The notes: a model not told the origin generated them from the sequence alone. Positions 12,301 to 22,873 are shown, counted from the stretch's first letter. The stretch is 64,000 nt of DNA from Fulvia fulva (GCF_020509005.1 NC_063015.1:1860001-1924000); one strand, 5' to 3'. Numbers and translations are program-made.

Positions 12301-13336
12301 ACCTCTTGCTGGACGCTGGATCTTGCGGCTAAGATCACCTTGCGCGACTGCGGTAGTCACAACTGCAATCTCTCGTACTTGGTCTGTAAGGTTCTGCGCC
12401 ATGACGTTGACTGAGAGTGTTAGCTATACGATGTCCTGGCCAATGGCTTGAGTACATACCATTCTGTGTCAGCTCCGCCCAGATACCGTCCACTCCAGGC
12501 ACGATAGCTTGACCACCCAGGCGTCCTTCTGTGCCGACTTCCCTGGCCAAGTGAGTAACCTGACTAGCGAACTCCTGCAGTTGGTCCACCATGCGATTGA
12601 TCGTGTGCTTGAAGCGGGCAATCTCGGGATCTTTCTCTGTTGCATGAATGAGCACCTTCTTGCTGAGGTCTCCATTCGCTACAGCAGTAATGATTGTGCC
12701 GATTTCTCGTAACACCTTTTGGTACGTAGCATTGATCTGAGCATTCTTCTCAATCTCGCGCTTCAACTGCTCAATCGACTGCGAGTTACCCAGTGTGTCA
12801 AGAGCAGCCTTGGTAGCGCTCTGCTGGTGGGTGAGCTGCGACTTGATGCCATCGATGAAGTCCTTCTGACTCTTAATTTCTTGCGCCTGCTGCTCGATGT
12901 GCTCCCGGAGGAAGTTGAACTGCTCTTCTGTAAGCTGGCGTGAGTGCGGCGGCTCGCCTTCGCCTTTTGCGAGAATGCTGTTAACCCATGATGCTGATCG
13001 TTGACGAGGGTTGGCCGCACCTGCCGATCTGGTAGAAGTTGGACTGTCCGGGGGAAAGGCCGAGGATATGGGCTCATTCGGTGTGATGGGCAGAGAGCTT
13101 GCACCACCTGTCGCGCGAGCTTCGAGAAACTGTATGCGCAGGTTTAGCGCGGTCAGTTCGCGCTCCAGTGTCCGCTTCTCTATTGTATCGTCCCCGGGCA
13201 GTGTGATCTTGTTGCTTTCAACGCCATTGGCAATGGCCGACGCGGGAAACGACTCCGGGTCCAGTGGAGCAGCATACTGTTTGGCGAAGTTGCTGAGTAT
13301 GCTGGCGACCGCCGCGGAGGTCTCCTCGTGTGGCAT
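9349..13336 (-). CDS. NIK1: Group III hybrid histidine kinase (Nik1/Os-1 type, six HAMP)
   Basis: Two exons, 13336-12460 and 12410-9349, with a 49 nt intron (GTATGT...GCTAAC...CTCAG); 1312 aa, the usual length for this class. An N-terminal coiled coil leads into six HAMP units (about residues 200-715), each marked by xGD[LMF][ST] and most by a VGTEG.LGGQA pattern. Next come the dimerisation box with the phospho-acceptor His ([13 protein letters not shown], about H743), an ATPase domain with N-box NLAGNAIKF and G-boxes DTGIGI and GGTGLGL, a degenerate receiver-like stretch (about 983-1090), and a true receiver with [11 protein letters not shown] and acceptor Asp in VLMDVQMP (about D1158). The family is a cytosolic osmosensor upstream of the Hog1 MAPK pathway and is where dicarboximide and phenylpyrrole resistance changes arise. 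Nothing appears broken. A 15-base G run lies 231 bp upstream of the start. Confidence 0.96.
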
Positions 13337-14756
13337 AATAGGGTGGTTGAGTCGAGGTCGTCGATGGTCAGGCGGGCATAGCAGCTTTTGCTGCAGCGCG
13401 TGTGCGTTGCTAGGGAAGGGACACGACCTCTTCGTCGTGACGGCGGCGTGGAGGCCGACTGTCGAGCTAGTGCTCGTGCAGTCTCGACGCGGGCTGGGTA
13501 GGTAGCGGTGGCGGTAGCATGCGTCTAGGGATGAAATGCCATGTGTCGATGCGGTTGATGGGATGCGGGGGGGGGGGGGGGCGTAGGGCGTGGCACGAGG
13601 TAAGGACTGCGGGAACGGCGATGGCGATGAGATTGTTGCGCGCAGAGACTCGCGCCTGCCAGGCGTGGTAGACGGTAGTGGAGGTGTAAGTGGACCCTTT
13701 CACTCTTAATCGATCCCTGTGGCCTCGTCTAGGAAGCCTATCGTTGCGCTAGTTTTGCTCCCGAGCAGTGACTAGTGAGTACAAAGCGATCACACTCCTT
13801 TCTTCCCGCCGCCGAGCGAGTGCTGTAGTTCTGGCTATGATGTCGCGCCCATGAGAAGAAGATCGAAGTGATTGTTCGCGGCGGCAGGAAGTCAAGACGC
13901 GGCGGCTGCTGCAGTGCGGCAACTAGAGCACGAGAAGGTTCAAACACGAACATACTGTATGCGCACTAGAGTACCACTGTCCACACCGGCACGAGACTCG
14001 TCGCGCTTCTACGACTACTTCGACATGTACGTGCTCACCCCTGCGAGGATGAAACGTGTTACGTGGTCAGCCATACACAACGCGGGCTCGCTCTGTAGAC
14101 TGTAGTGGCACTGGCTGCAGGCTGCAGCATCTCACCACTTTGGGCGCGTGGGCTTGCCATCTGTGTCACCTTCTCCGCTGAGCTTCCGCCGCTGGGCGTT
14201 AGAACTACCTTGCTACTCTTCGCGATACGGCCTCCTACAAAGCTGCAATCCACGTGCAATCTCCTCCGCTTGCCACAAATACACTTTCACACATGGGACA
14301 TGAAACACGACATCTACGTCACCGCTTGAGAAGCTGCAATCTTACATGTATTTTGGATGATTAGAGTTGTACCGCATCTGCAGGGCTGCACTCAAATTCG
14401 GCTTGGCTCGCTTCCATCTCGCACGGAGGTGCACCTCGCACTTCGCAGACATTACCATCTGCATTGAATTAACCTCACTGATAAGCAGCTTCTCTGGAGA
14501 CAAGCGCAGGCATCGGTAGCTGCTATTTACATGCATAGCGAGACTCTCAGAGCCAAGTCCAACAGTGGAGATAATATGACCGATTGGGAAGCAACGACTC
14601 GAGTCCCATGTGGCAGAGTCAACGAACTCCATGCACTTTTCCCTGCCAAGCGGCATGACTGAGAAAGACGTCGCTATGGATCCCGCACACTGGCCATAGA
14701 TCAAGCTGACATCTTCCACTGCGGATCCTCCTCCTCCTCATAGCCAGCCTCGACCT
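13337..14756. other. 1.4 kb intergenic region with poly-G tract
   Basis: Lies between the kinase start and the prenyltransferase stop. The kinase promoter is expected in the left part and the prenyltransferase 3' UTR in the right. The open frame at 14342-14719 (-) has no recognisable features and probably is 3' UTR. Nothing else is supported. Confidence 0.45.
13567..13581 (+). repeat. Homopolymer of 15 G
   Basis: Fifteen consecutive G in the upstream region of the histidine kinase. Such tracts are slippage-prone and their exact length may be a sequencing artefact. Confidence 0.9.
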
Positions 14757-15817
14757 TCAGCACCAACGGAGCAAGTAAGTGCCCAGCAAGCCGGAGACAA
14801 CACTGGCTCCAACAATTCTTGACCCCGGACCAAACCACCAAGCACAGCTTGCTGGCTTCTCCAGATCTACCAAAGCCAGCATCGCAAACAGCGATATACC
14901 GGCACCGCCGCACCCGAGCATGAAAAATGCCCAACCCAGGTCGGCAAGTAGTCCTGTGGCTGCGAGAAGGACAGTCTGTACGCTCGCTAAGATCCCCAAG
15001 CCCAGCTTGGTATGACTGCCAAGCCGTACAGCCAACGACTTGACTCCAGCCTTGATGTCGTCCTTGATGTCCTGATGAGCATACACGGTATCGAAGACAA
15101 TGGTCCACAACGTGTTTGCTCCATAGAGACACATTGCACTATATGCCTTGGGTGTAAACAAGGTCTGGCCGGTCCAGAAATCCTGAGGAAGGGGCTCCGT
15201 GCCAAACGCTGTCGAGCACATGAAGATAGGTATAGCGAATGCGAACCCCAATATCACTTGTGGGAAGTCTGTGACTCGCTTGCCGAAAGGATAGACGGCC
15301 AACATGAGGGTCATAACTCCCACGTACAGCCACACCGCCATAGGGAAGGGTGCCAACATTGCCGCGCAGATGATGGCGAGCGCTACGGTGAAGACATGAC
15401 CTTGGGTAGTGCTAACTGCGTCACGAGCTATCGGCCGGTTGCGACAACGTGCTACCTGCCGATCGAACTCTTGGTCGATGTTGTCGTTCCAGGCGCAAAC
15501 GGCACCTCTATAAAACACAACCCACAGCGCCAGATAGCCAGCAAGCTTCGCGACTTCAACAGGTTGAGGTGGAACATCAGCGATGCAGGAAGTGAAGGCT
15601 ATTCCGATGGCGTAGTGCCAGTAGAAGGCATAGCTGTAAGCCTGTCAGCCTTTGGGATCGCAGCACTCATCGATTGTGCTTACTATCCGGCAGCTCGGTC
15701 GAGGCGCATGAGCTCTGCATACGGGATCCATGCCGCAGGAGTCACACGAAAGATGCCAGCACTCGGTGCCACGTATCCGGCAGTTCTAGGAGCCTCAGCC
15801 GCTGTCTTCGACGCCAT
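14757..15817 (-). CDS. UbiA-family membrane prenyltransferase
   Basis: Two exons, 15817-15684 and 15633-14757; the 50 nt intron is GTAAGC...GGCTTACAG; 336 aa. The first aspartate motif NDNIDQEFD is at residues 94-102 and the second, DTVYAHQDIKDD, at 226-237; both are the Mg-diphosphate ligands of UbiA enzymes. At least six hydrophobic segments follow residue 45. The N-terminal pattern YVAPSAGIF...WIPYAELMRLDR is found in fungal 4-hydroxybenzoate polyprenyltransferases (Coq2) and in prenyltransferases of meroterpenoid clusters. The ATG at 15817 gives no clear mitochondrial presequence. An in-frame ATG at 15901 would add 28 residues that are mostly hydrophobic. Divergent from a P450, which mildly favours a secondary-metabolism role over ubiquinone synthesis; the choice is open. 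It would join an isoprenoid diphosphate to an aromatic acceptor in a membrane. Confidence 0.88.
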
Positions 15818-16295
15818 GTTGCTCGGTGGTATGGACAGGACGCAATGGACGCGAAGGTCGATATATAGAAGCTCGAGCACGCCACTACATGCTCGCGCCA
15901 TGACCTAGTGTCCGAGTCCTGAAGATACGCCAATGCAAATACGTAAACGGCCATAGCGCACAATGAATTGGCGACGTACTCCACCCTTGGACCCAATTAC
16001 GAGCACATGGCGCTCACAATGCTTGCGGCCATTGGTCCACTCGTTACGCTACGCGTTACCTGAGCAAGCTCGACCCGTCCGAGGATGGAGTATGCAAGCA
16101 TTGGTGATGCTCGGATGCATAGAGCCCAGCGACGGCTCTGTTGAGCTGCATATCCAATGCCTACGGACTTGCTCAAACACTGCCACGTCAGCAAGCTAAG
16201 CCGGCAGTGGTTCTGGAGCTGCAACAAGCGGCAATGCCGACGAGTCCCCGGTACATTAGCCAAAGCCTACTTGGACTACTCCCACCACTGCCGTA
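15818..16295. promoter_or_regulatory. Left part of the divergent UbiA/P450 upstream region
   Basis: With 17538-17679 this formed about 620 bp between two start codons that point away from each other, before the Tc1 element entered. Short open frames here are not convincing. No specific site is recognised. Confidence 0.45.
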
Positions 16296-17539
16296 CAGTC
16301 TTGGGCATAGTTTTTACAACCCCTGTTCTTCCACCTTTCCTCATTAGGAAGGATGTATCCACTGCTTGGCGTAGCTCACCACCTGGTGTGTCCTCCATTG
16401 TTGGCTATTACTGCCTCGTAGCGTTCTCGCATACTCTTGCATATACGTTGTATGTCCTCAGGTGTGAGCTTGGCCCAGTCAATCTTGATAGCAGCTATTA
16501 CCTCATCTCGTGTTGTAGGAAAATGAGCACCTACCCTATGCTTAAGAAGAGCCCATAGATTCTCAATAGGGTTGAGATCTGGTGAATTGGCTGGCCATTC
16601 CATAAGGTGTAGGCCCTTCTCCTTAAATAGACTCACGGTTGCCTTCGCCTTGTGGATTGAGGCGTTGTCTTGCATAACAGTGCAGTCCTGCGAGCCTGTT
16701 GACACTCGCTGCTTCTCAATTGCCGTGTGGATAAGAGGGACAATCTGGCTGCGATACACCTCACCGTCGACAGAGCCCTTCTCGAATCTATGGACTTCCA
16801 TAGGTCCATCTGCAGAGATACAGCCCCATATCATACAGGCTGAGAACTTGCGGAAGCGTGCTGTAAGACAGTGTTCGTGATAAGCCTCATCTGCCCTGCG
16901 TGTCACATAGACCTGTCCGAATATTCCACACCTGAATGAAGCTTCATCTGTCCAAAGGACCTGAGCCCACTGTTCCACTGTCCATTTAATATGAGCCCTT
17001 GCCCATCGAAGCCGTGCCTCCTTATGTTTCTCAGTCAACAACGGCTTGCGTGTTGCGACATATCGTGAGAAGCCCTCCTTCTCAAACGCAGCTCTTACTG
17101 TCCGGACGTCGCTGAAGATGCCCTCTATCGCGGCAATCTGTTCGTATCGCAGGCGGCGGCTGTTAGCATCAGTGGTGGCTCGATGGACAAGTCGCTGACG
17201 CTTGGAGGTGTTGATTACAGGTAGTGGGCCTCTCTTCTTCGGTGTGGAAGGTGGCACTCTTTCAAGCCGTGAGATTACTGAAGAGACAGAGCCTTCGTTA
17301 GTGTGAAGGGCGTCTGCAATCTGCTGCAGCGGCCAGTGGGCGTGTTTGTGAAGAGACCACATCTCGCCCTTCTCGAATTCGGTAAAGACGCGTCCCTTCG
17401 GCATGGTGGCGATAGATAGCGCGTGTGTGAGAGTGTGGATAATGAGATTGAAGGTAGCAACACCTTCTGAGATGGACATGGATAGCCGGATGGGGTTAGC
17501 GTAAATATAGGGGTTGTAAAAACTATGCCCAGGACTGTA
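16294..17539 (-). mobile_element. Tc1/mariner element, apparently intact, with TA duplication
   Basis: The element proper is 16296-17537 (1242 bp). It is flanked by TA at 16294-16295 and 17538-17539, the canonical Tc1/mariner target. Terminal inverted repeats of 29 bp begin CAGTCTTGGGCATAGTTTTT on the left; the right end read inward differs at one base (CAGTCCTGGG). One long transposase frame fills the interior without stops. It shows none of the RIP damage seen in the repeat block to the right. Confidence 0.95.
16376..17404 (-). CDS. Tc1-type DD34E transposase
   Basis: Uninterrupted 342 aa from the ATG at 17404 (MPKGRVFTEFEKGEM); the frame stays open to an earlier ATG at 17479 that would add 25 residues. 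The N-terminal half has helix-turn-helix DNA-binding character (WPLQQIADALHTNEGSVSSV). The DDE catalytic core has its first Asp in LWTDEASF (D153), the second in MQDNASIH (D246), and the Glu in SPDLNPIENLW (E281). That leaves 34 residues between the last two, the DD34E spacing of Tc1 transposases. Length and completeness suggest an active or recently active protein. It cuts and pastes the element at TA dinucleotides. No intron is needed. Confidence 0.95.
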   Translation of the reverse strand: MPKGRVFTEFEKGEMWSLHKHAHWPLQQIADALHTNEGSVSSVISRLERVPPSTPKKRGPLPVINTSKRQRLVHRATTDANSRRLRYEQIAAIEGIFSDVRTVRAAFEKEGFSRYVATRKPLLTEKHKEARLRWARAHIKWTVEQWAQVLWTDEASFRCGIFGQVYVTRRADEAYHEHCLTARFRKFSACMIWGCISADGPMEVHRFEKGSVDGEVYRSQIVPLIHTAIEKQRVSTGSQDCTVMQDNASIHKAKATVSLFKEKGLHLMEWPANSPDLNPIENLWALLKHRVGAHFPTTRDEVIAAIKIDWAKLTPEDIQRICKSMRERYEAVIANNGGHTRW

Positions 17540-17679
17540 TCTTCAGCGGTGCCAAGCGCGTCCGACAATGCAATATGATGATCGGATCTGGAGTGTTTGG
17601 GCGAAGAGCTCCTGTAGCGTCCACAGCTGCACCTTCAACATAATTCTGTGAACTTCACGAGCAGAATCGCAAGACAATC

Positions 17680-19449
17680 ATGGCTGTCATCGATCTCATC
17701 GATCCTGGAACGCTGTACCGGCTACTCGTATGCTCGGCGTGTGCGGTCTTGTTCGTTGCTGGTCAAGAGCTTCTGCGGCCAGCGGACAGAAGATGGAGCT
17801 CGATCGGCCGGTATTGCTTGCCCGCCGGACCAAGAGGATCGTTCGTCCTTGGGGACTTGCCTGACTTCTGGAGGAGTCGAGCCAACGGCACCACTGGCGC
17901 CTATGTTAGTTCTGGCGATCGCATAGCAGGGGCATTACTTACAATGTTATCAGTTCAGGAGCTTACAAAGCTATGGCGAGATGACAACGCTACACATGGG
18001 AAGCAGCCTCTGGGTCGTGCTGAACACGAACAGAGTCGTGGATGAGATGTGGTCAGCGAAACAGCATCCAACATATGCGCGACGGTTACTGACTCTCTTG
18101 CAGAGTACCGATCGCTGAGCCGCACCCGAGCGATATGTTGATGGCTCATCAGAATTGGGAAGCGAGCTAAACTCACACATGAGCGACCTCACATGCCCAT
18201 CGCTGGCAATCTAGTCAGCAAGGGCATGAGATCTGTCACGCAGCCTACCCGAGTATGGTCAGAGTTACGACGCATGATGCGACCACTACTCAACACCGAC
18301 TTTACGAAAAGATTCATCGACTGGCAGGAGTACGAGAGTATGCAAATGTTACAGGCATATCTTGACGACTCCTCGACATGGTATCTGCACAACTCTCGCT
18401 ACGCGACCGGAGTAATGTACGGCATCATTGCTGGTGAGCGCCTGTCCAAGACAGATGCTGAGATGCAAGAATATCGTCGGACCACGATGGAGTTTCTTGC
18501 TAGTATTCAGTCTACTGCCGTCGACTTCTTCCCGTTCCTTGAGTATCTCCCAAGATCTTTGCAAGTTTGGCGGCACAAGTGGGAAGCCATGGGAGCGAGA
18601 CATTACCAAGCCTTCACGTCTTGGTGGCATCCCATCAAGACCCAAGCTACCGGCGACAAAGCCCAACACTCTTGGGTCAAGCAAGTCATCCTCGGCCCTA
18701 CAACGAACTTCCTAGGCAACGAAGACGAAGCTGCCTACCTAACCAACACCCTCATCTCCGCAGGCGGCGACAACCCCCGCATCGCCCTCAACACCTGCCT
18801 AATGGCCAGCATCGTCCACACCTCTGCCTGCCACCATGTCCGCACCGAGATCGACACCGTTTGCCACGACCCAGACGGCTCTCTACGCCTCCCCGCCACC
18901 TCGGACATCCCTCAGATGCCCTACACCTGTGCCTTCATCAAAGAATGCCTCCGCTACTACCCCGTAGTCCCAATGGTCCCGCCCCACACCGCTGCCGAGA
19001 GCTTCTCGTTCGAGCAGTACACGTTCCCGAAAGGGACCTCCTTCATCCTCAACATCCCAACCATCACGCGAGACTACCTCGATCCGCAGTCCTTTCAGCC
19101 CGAGAGATGGATCGATGGACGTGGTGGCGAGGCGAAGCTTACCGAAGCCTTCTGGGGCTTCGGAGGTGGGAAGAGGGTTTGCATTGGGTATAAAGCTGCG
19201 CAGACGGGGTTGTTCCTGCCTTTCGCGAGGTTGATGATGTGTTTTGAGGTGGGGAAGGTGAGTCCTCACGCTGTGCGTCAGGCATTTGGTGTGGCTGCTG
19301 ACTGGTAAACATAGGCTGGGGACTTTGATGACAGGAGGGTCAACGCCTGGAGCTCTGGAGAGCCATTCCCGTTGATGTTGCGGTTGAGGGAGGAAGAGTA
19401 TAGAGAGCTTATATTGCGAAAGGCGAAGGCGAAGAAGATGCCTGAGTAA
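17680..19449 (+). CDS. Cytochrome P450 monooxygenase
   Basis: Four exons by hand: 17680-17904, 17954-18048, 18153-19257 and 19315-19449, giving 519 aa. Intron 1 (49 nt, GTTAGT...TATCAG) restores the typical YGEMTTLHMGS segment. Intron 2 (104 nt, GTGGTC...CATCAG) joins VVDE to IIGKRAKLTHERPHMPIAG, the normal P450 sequence; its donor is weak but the protein fit is strong. Intron 3 is 57 nt (GTGAGT...ACATAG). There is an N-terminal hydrophobic anchor (residues 10-32). The I-helix reads SAGGDN instead of AGxDT; the K-helix ExxR is KECLR (about 370-374); a PERW motif follows; the heme loop FGGGKRVCIG puts the thiolate Cys near residue 450. It is an ER-bound oxidase needing P450 reductase; the substrate is unknown. 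Divergent from the UbiA gene, so the two may share a metabolite pathway (inference). Confidence 0.9.
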
Positions 19450-19567
19450 CGTTTGCGATGGTACAGATGATTTGGCTACAAAGCACCCTGTGGTGGAGAA
19501 GAGTTCGTGCGGCTCACCGTCCCGCTCCCACTGATCGACGGTCTGTGCCCTCCACTGGCACTCCCTT

Positions 19568-20243
19568 TCAGCTCATCGCAGCTGCTTGACTCGCAAGCTC
19601 CTGTACTGCAGCCACAACATCCGGCATCAAGATCGGAATCCCAAGCACAGAGGTCGGCACAGTCAGAATCCCGACCACGCTCTCAATCGTACAGTTGTCT
19701 AGATAGTTGAAGACCAACCCAGCATGAAAAGTAACCGGTAATGCTATCGTATGCAACAATCCAGTATCCTGTATCCACATCAGCAAAGTCCCAAAATCCA
19801 TCATCCATAGTGGATACAATCTCCAACTCTGACCTCGTCGTCCCATTACCGGAATCCACCGACGCTGGTACACTAGGTGTCACGCGAAGGAATGCCTGCC
19901 GAACGAGAAGAGCGGAGTTCCTTGTAGTCGAAGCATCCGGGGCGACTTGGAGGCCTGGCAGGCCGTTGATGAACCTACCTGAAGTGTTAGTGAGGTGCTC
20001 GAAGGGTTACGTTATGTCTCTTTCATCTGACAGCGTCAAGGAGCAGGATGGGATGAGAGGTAAGCTCGCTATGAATGCTGCACTTGCGCCTGGAGCGACG
20101 GCGTTGAAGCCATTGGGAATGCCTTCTAGGATGGTTTGGCGCGTGGCTGCGGTACAGGTTGGAGTGTTTGTTTGTGGTAGTGAGAATGAGCTGACGGGGC
20201 ACAGCGAGAGGCATGTTACTGCGAAGAGCTTGGTGAACAACAT
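19568..20243 (-). CDS. Probable small secreted protein, splicing uncertain
   Basis: The ATG at 20243 starts a classical signal peptide (MLFTKLFAVTCLSLCPVSSF) followed by LPQTNTPTC and a short Ser/Ala-rich domain. The first frame stops at 20007. A second coding stretch carries INGLPGLQVAPDASTTRNSA (just below 19980) and ends with DDGFWDFADVDTGYWIV; a third in another frame holds NCTIESVVGILTVPTSVLG and stops at 19568. A 57 nt intron (GTCAGA...GGTAG) would join the first two. The second junction needs an unusually short 37 nt intron or a frameshift. I do not recognise the family. Either it is a real three-exon secreted protein of about 190-200 aa or a decaying gene. It lies tail-to-tail with the P450. 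Confidence 0.45.
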
Positions 20244-20716
20244 GTTGAAGAGTGCCCAGACACCCGAATCTGATGCCGAGCCAGACAGAGCAGATGCTCA
20301 CGCTGTGGGATGAACTCCATATATGTCTTCGCAGGCACACCTGTGACACATAGGTAGCTACTTTGCACCTTGGAATCCCAAGTCAAGTGCTCGGCTCGAA
20401 TGCGCCCATGCCAGCTGCTATTGGCAGACTTGGTTCAGAGTATGCGACCTCCATCAATAAGGGCTGTGGGCATTTTACTGGCTATTGGCGTAGATGCTCG
20501 GATATTCATGGCGTCTCGTGATCGGAGTTGATCAGCTGAAGGGCCAGGTGTGGACGCATCAGCAGGCTGCCGACACACAAGTCAGTGGGTAGCCTTCGAT
20601 TCCACTCAATGGTCATGCATCTATGCTTGCTCATCAAGGTCATTTCTCCTGTGACAACATCGTGACCATGTGTCAGATGCTCTGCATTGTATACCAACCC
20701 TCACCCCCCACCCCTT
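20244..20716. other. Intergenic, no gene seen
   Basis: Contains the upstream region of the secreted-protein candidate and the 3' end of the FAH-family gene. The open frame at 20506-20697 has no protein character. Confidence 0.45.
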
Positions 20717-21819
20717 CTACTCAAACTTCATCACAGTAACAACGCTTCCAATCCCCTCAATTTCCACCTTCACCTCATCACCATCCCTCAAAAACCTCTG
20801 CGGCTTAAACCCAATCCCCACCCCGCCCGGCGTGCCCGTCATAATCAAGCTCCCCTTCTGCAACGTCTGTCCGGTCGACAGAAAGCTCACGAGCTGCCTC
20901 ACCCCAAAGCACAAATCATCAGTATTAGAATTCTGCCTCTCCTCGCCGTTTACGAACGTCTTCAGTTGAAGGCCCTTGGCGTCGCCGAGGAGGTTGGTAG
21001 AGACGATGGCGGGGCCGAGCGGGGCGTAGTTGTCGAAGGATTTGGAGAAGGACCATTGGGGCATCATGCCGGCTTTGTCTTTGTCCATTTGCCAGTCGCG
21101 GCAGGAGACGTCGTTGCCGGAGGTGTAGCCTGCCTGTTGGGATGTGGTGAGATTCTGCTGAACAGAGGTTTGGGGGAGGTGAGGGTTCTGCTTACCACGT
21201 AGTCCAATGCATCTGCTTCAGACACATTCTTGGCATCCTTGCCGATCACAATCGTCAATTCACCTTCGTAATCACATTTTGGCTGTCCAAGCTTCGGAAT
21301 AGGTGTCGCCTTCCTCGTATCTGCCACAGTCATAGGCGACTTGACGAAGAGGGTTGGATTCTCCGGCAAATCGAATCCCGTCTCCAGAACTATTCATCCC
21401 ATCAGCTTGATACTCTTCTCAACATCAACATGATGAAGAAAGGCCGCCATACTATGAGTCTTGTAGTTGAGCCCAATACACCTAATAATCGGCACATCCC
21501 TCGGCGTCAAAGGTCCCAGCAACTCTTTCACCTCATCCTCCTCGCCCGTCTGCTTCGCCTCAACTGGCGTCGGGCCCTCAAGCACATTCACCTTCAAACC
21601 ACCTTTCTGGGCCAAAGCATCGATGTCCGGCTTGCTGTCATTGACGATAGGCTCGCCGTACTTGACCTCGCCATCCTTAGCCGAAACATAGCGGATCAAG
21701 CGGTCCCAAGATGTGACGCCCATGATTCTTGTCGTATTGGTGAAAGTCCTTCTAGTAACGATGTGCGTGTTGAGTTGACGAACCCGTCGTGCAGCGAAGC
21801 CGAGTCTTTGAACGAACAT
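20717..21819 (-). CDS. Fumarylacetoacetate hydrolase family protein (FAHD-like), mitochondrial
   Basis: Three exons: 21819-21453, 21389-21196 and 21133-20717, with introns of 63 nt (GTATGG...GAATAG) and 62 nt (GTAAGC...CAACAG); 325 aa. The first 33 residues (MFVQRLGFAARRVRQLNTHI...) are Arg-rich and free of acidic residues, as in a mitochondrial presequence; a later ATG (MGVTSW) could give a cytosolic form. The FAH fold is marked by IRCIGLNYKTH, the metal-ligand segment CDYEGELTIVIGK, NDVSCRDWQ and the C-terminal LIMTGTPGGVGIGFKP. Members hydrolyse or decarboxylate acylpyruvates or oxaloacetate (FAHD1/2) or open catabolic ring products; the exact substrate is not fixed by these motifs. All junctions fall inside conserved blocks, so the model is firm. 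Confidence 0.93.
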
Positions 21820-22200
21820 TCAAGTAATAATGGGCATCAATTGATGATATCTGACTAATATAAATGTTTCCCGTAGAGGTGGTCTGGTCCTGCTGCCCGC
21901 ATTAGCCGCCATTGTGGAGCTGGGGGTCCTTGTCAGCAGTTTCTGGCGGGGATCTTTCTTACACGGCAGTTCGATGGGGGATCTGGTGGTCGAGGATTAT
22001 GGACATGCAGCAGGTGTGTGAGTAGAGGCAGTGTTATGCGGTATTGTACCTGCAGCAATGGAAGTACGGAACAAGATGGACCGATGGCTTGGACCGATGT
22101 GAAACGCGTGAAAAGTTAGCTGTGAAGTTAGAACGCTAGTCAATTCACCGTCCCTCTCGGAAGATTCGCCAGGCGGACGCGCTCTTACCTTGATTTGCGG
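21820..22200. other. Gene-repeat boundary
   Basis: Upstream region of the FAH-family gene. Composition is normal until about 22190; beyond that TpA rises sharply and CpA falls, marking entry into the RIP-affected block. Confidence 0.6.
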
Positions 22201-22289
22201 TAGTAGCGTCTTTTGTTTTAGAATATAGCCACCGTATCTTATTATAAGCAATCGTGTCGTTAATATAGGCTTTATTATTGTAATCCTAG

Positions 22290-22690
22290 GTATTATTTAC
22301 CTACCTACGGTACCGTAGAGCTATAACCGGTCGTAAGCTCGATAAAGATATTATATTCGCCCTTAAACGAGCCTTCGAGAATACCTCTTGTTCTAACCTA
22401 TACCTCGCGAAGCATTATCAATTAGATCTAAAGATAGTCCGTAAGATCCGCCTTAACTTCGAGCTATTTGGCTAGCTATACGTTCCTTAGATAGTCGCGC
22501 GAGGCCGTTACGTAAAGCTAAATGGCTATTACGAGCGCTTATTAGTAGAGTACGTATTAAAGGTACTAGACGCCTATCTTAATAAGATAGCGTAGTATCT
22601 ATTCGACTATCCGGAGTATAGTATTATAGTAAGCGACTTGTTAAATAGATACGGATTAATAGTAGCGGAGTAAAGTAAGAGATTAATCTT
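22290..22690 (+). mobile_element. RIP-damaged N-terminal fragment of a DDE_3 (Tc1/mariner) transposase
   Basis: Translating through stops gives a plus-strand stretch resembling the DNA-binding region of fungal DDE_3 transposases: VRKIRLNFELFG, then VARGRYVKL, then a helix with YLNKIA and YLFDYPEY. The catalytic half is not found nearby. It is unrelated in sequence to the intact element at 16296. Low-level similarity only. Confidence 0.45.
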
Positions 22691-22712
22691 TAACTAACTA
22701 ATAGCACGAGCA

Positions 22713-22873
22713 TGTAGCAATATATCAGGAACCAATATATTAATTGTATTAGATGTCTATCTAAGCTAAAGGGGAGAGAAGGTATCTCCCTATAAGCTAA
22801 GTTATCGTAGATGCCTTAGGCTACTAGATCACTTCCTAATTGTTAACTTCCTTTAAGATACTACATCTTAACA
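22713..22873 (-). repeat. Possible LTR of a decayed Copia
   Basis: Starts TGT and ends ACA. The next bases on the plus strand (CTCCTACTTATCTCG) resemble the polypurine-tract side of the Copia LTR at 46012-46350 (CTCCTACTTAGGTCG). Partner LTR and target duplication were not found. Confidence 0.35.

Noticed and set aside
14342..14719. 125-codon minus-strand frame beside the UbiA stop
   Set aside because: No recognisable features; probably the UbiA 3' UTR.
15012..15908. 298-codon open frame on the plus strand
   Set aside because: Lies antisense over the UbiA gene, whose aspartate motifs and splice join are clear; its own product has no domain character.
18567..19193. 208-codon frame overlapping the P450
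   Set aside because: Pro/Arg/His-rich shadow in another frame of the P450 exon.
1..22200. tRNA or rRNA genes
   Set aside because: No cloverleaf or rRNA sequence recognised by eye; the CTCATAA near 28,250 belongs to the Copia primer site, not to a tRNA gene.
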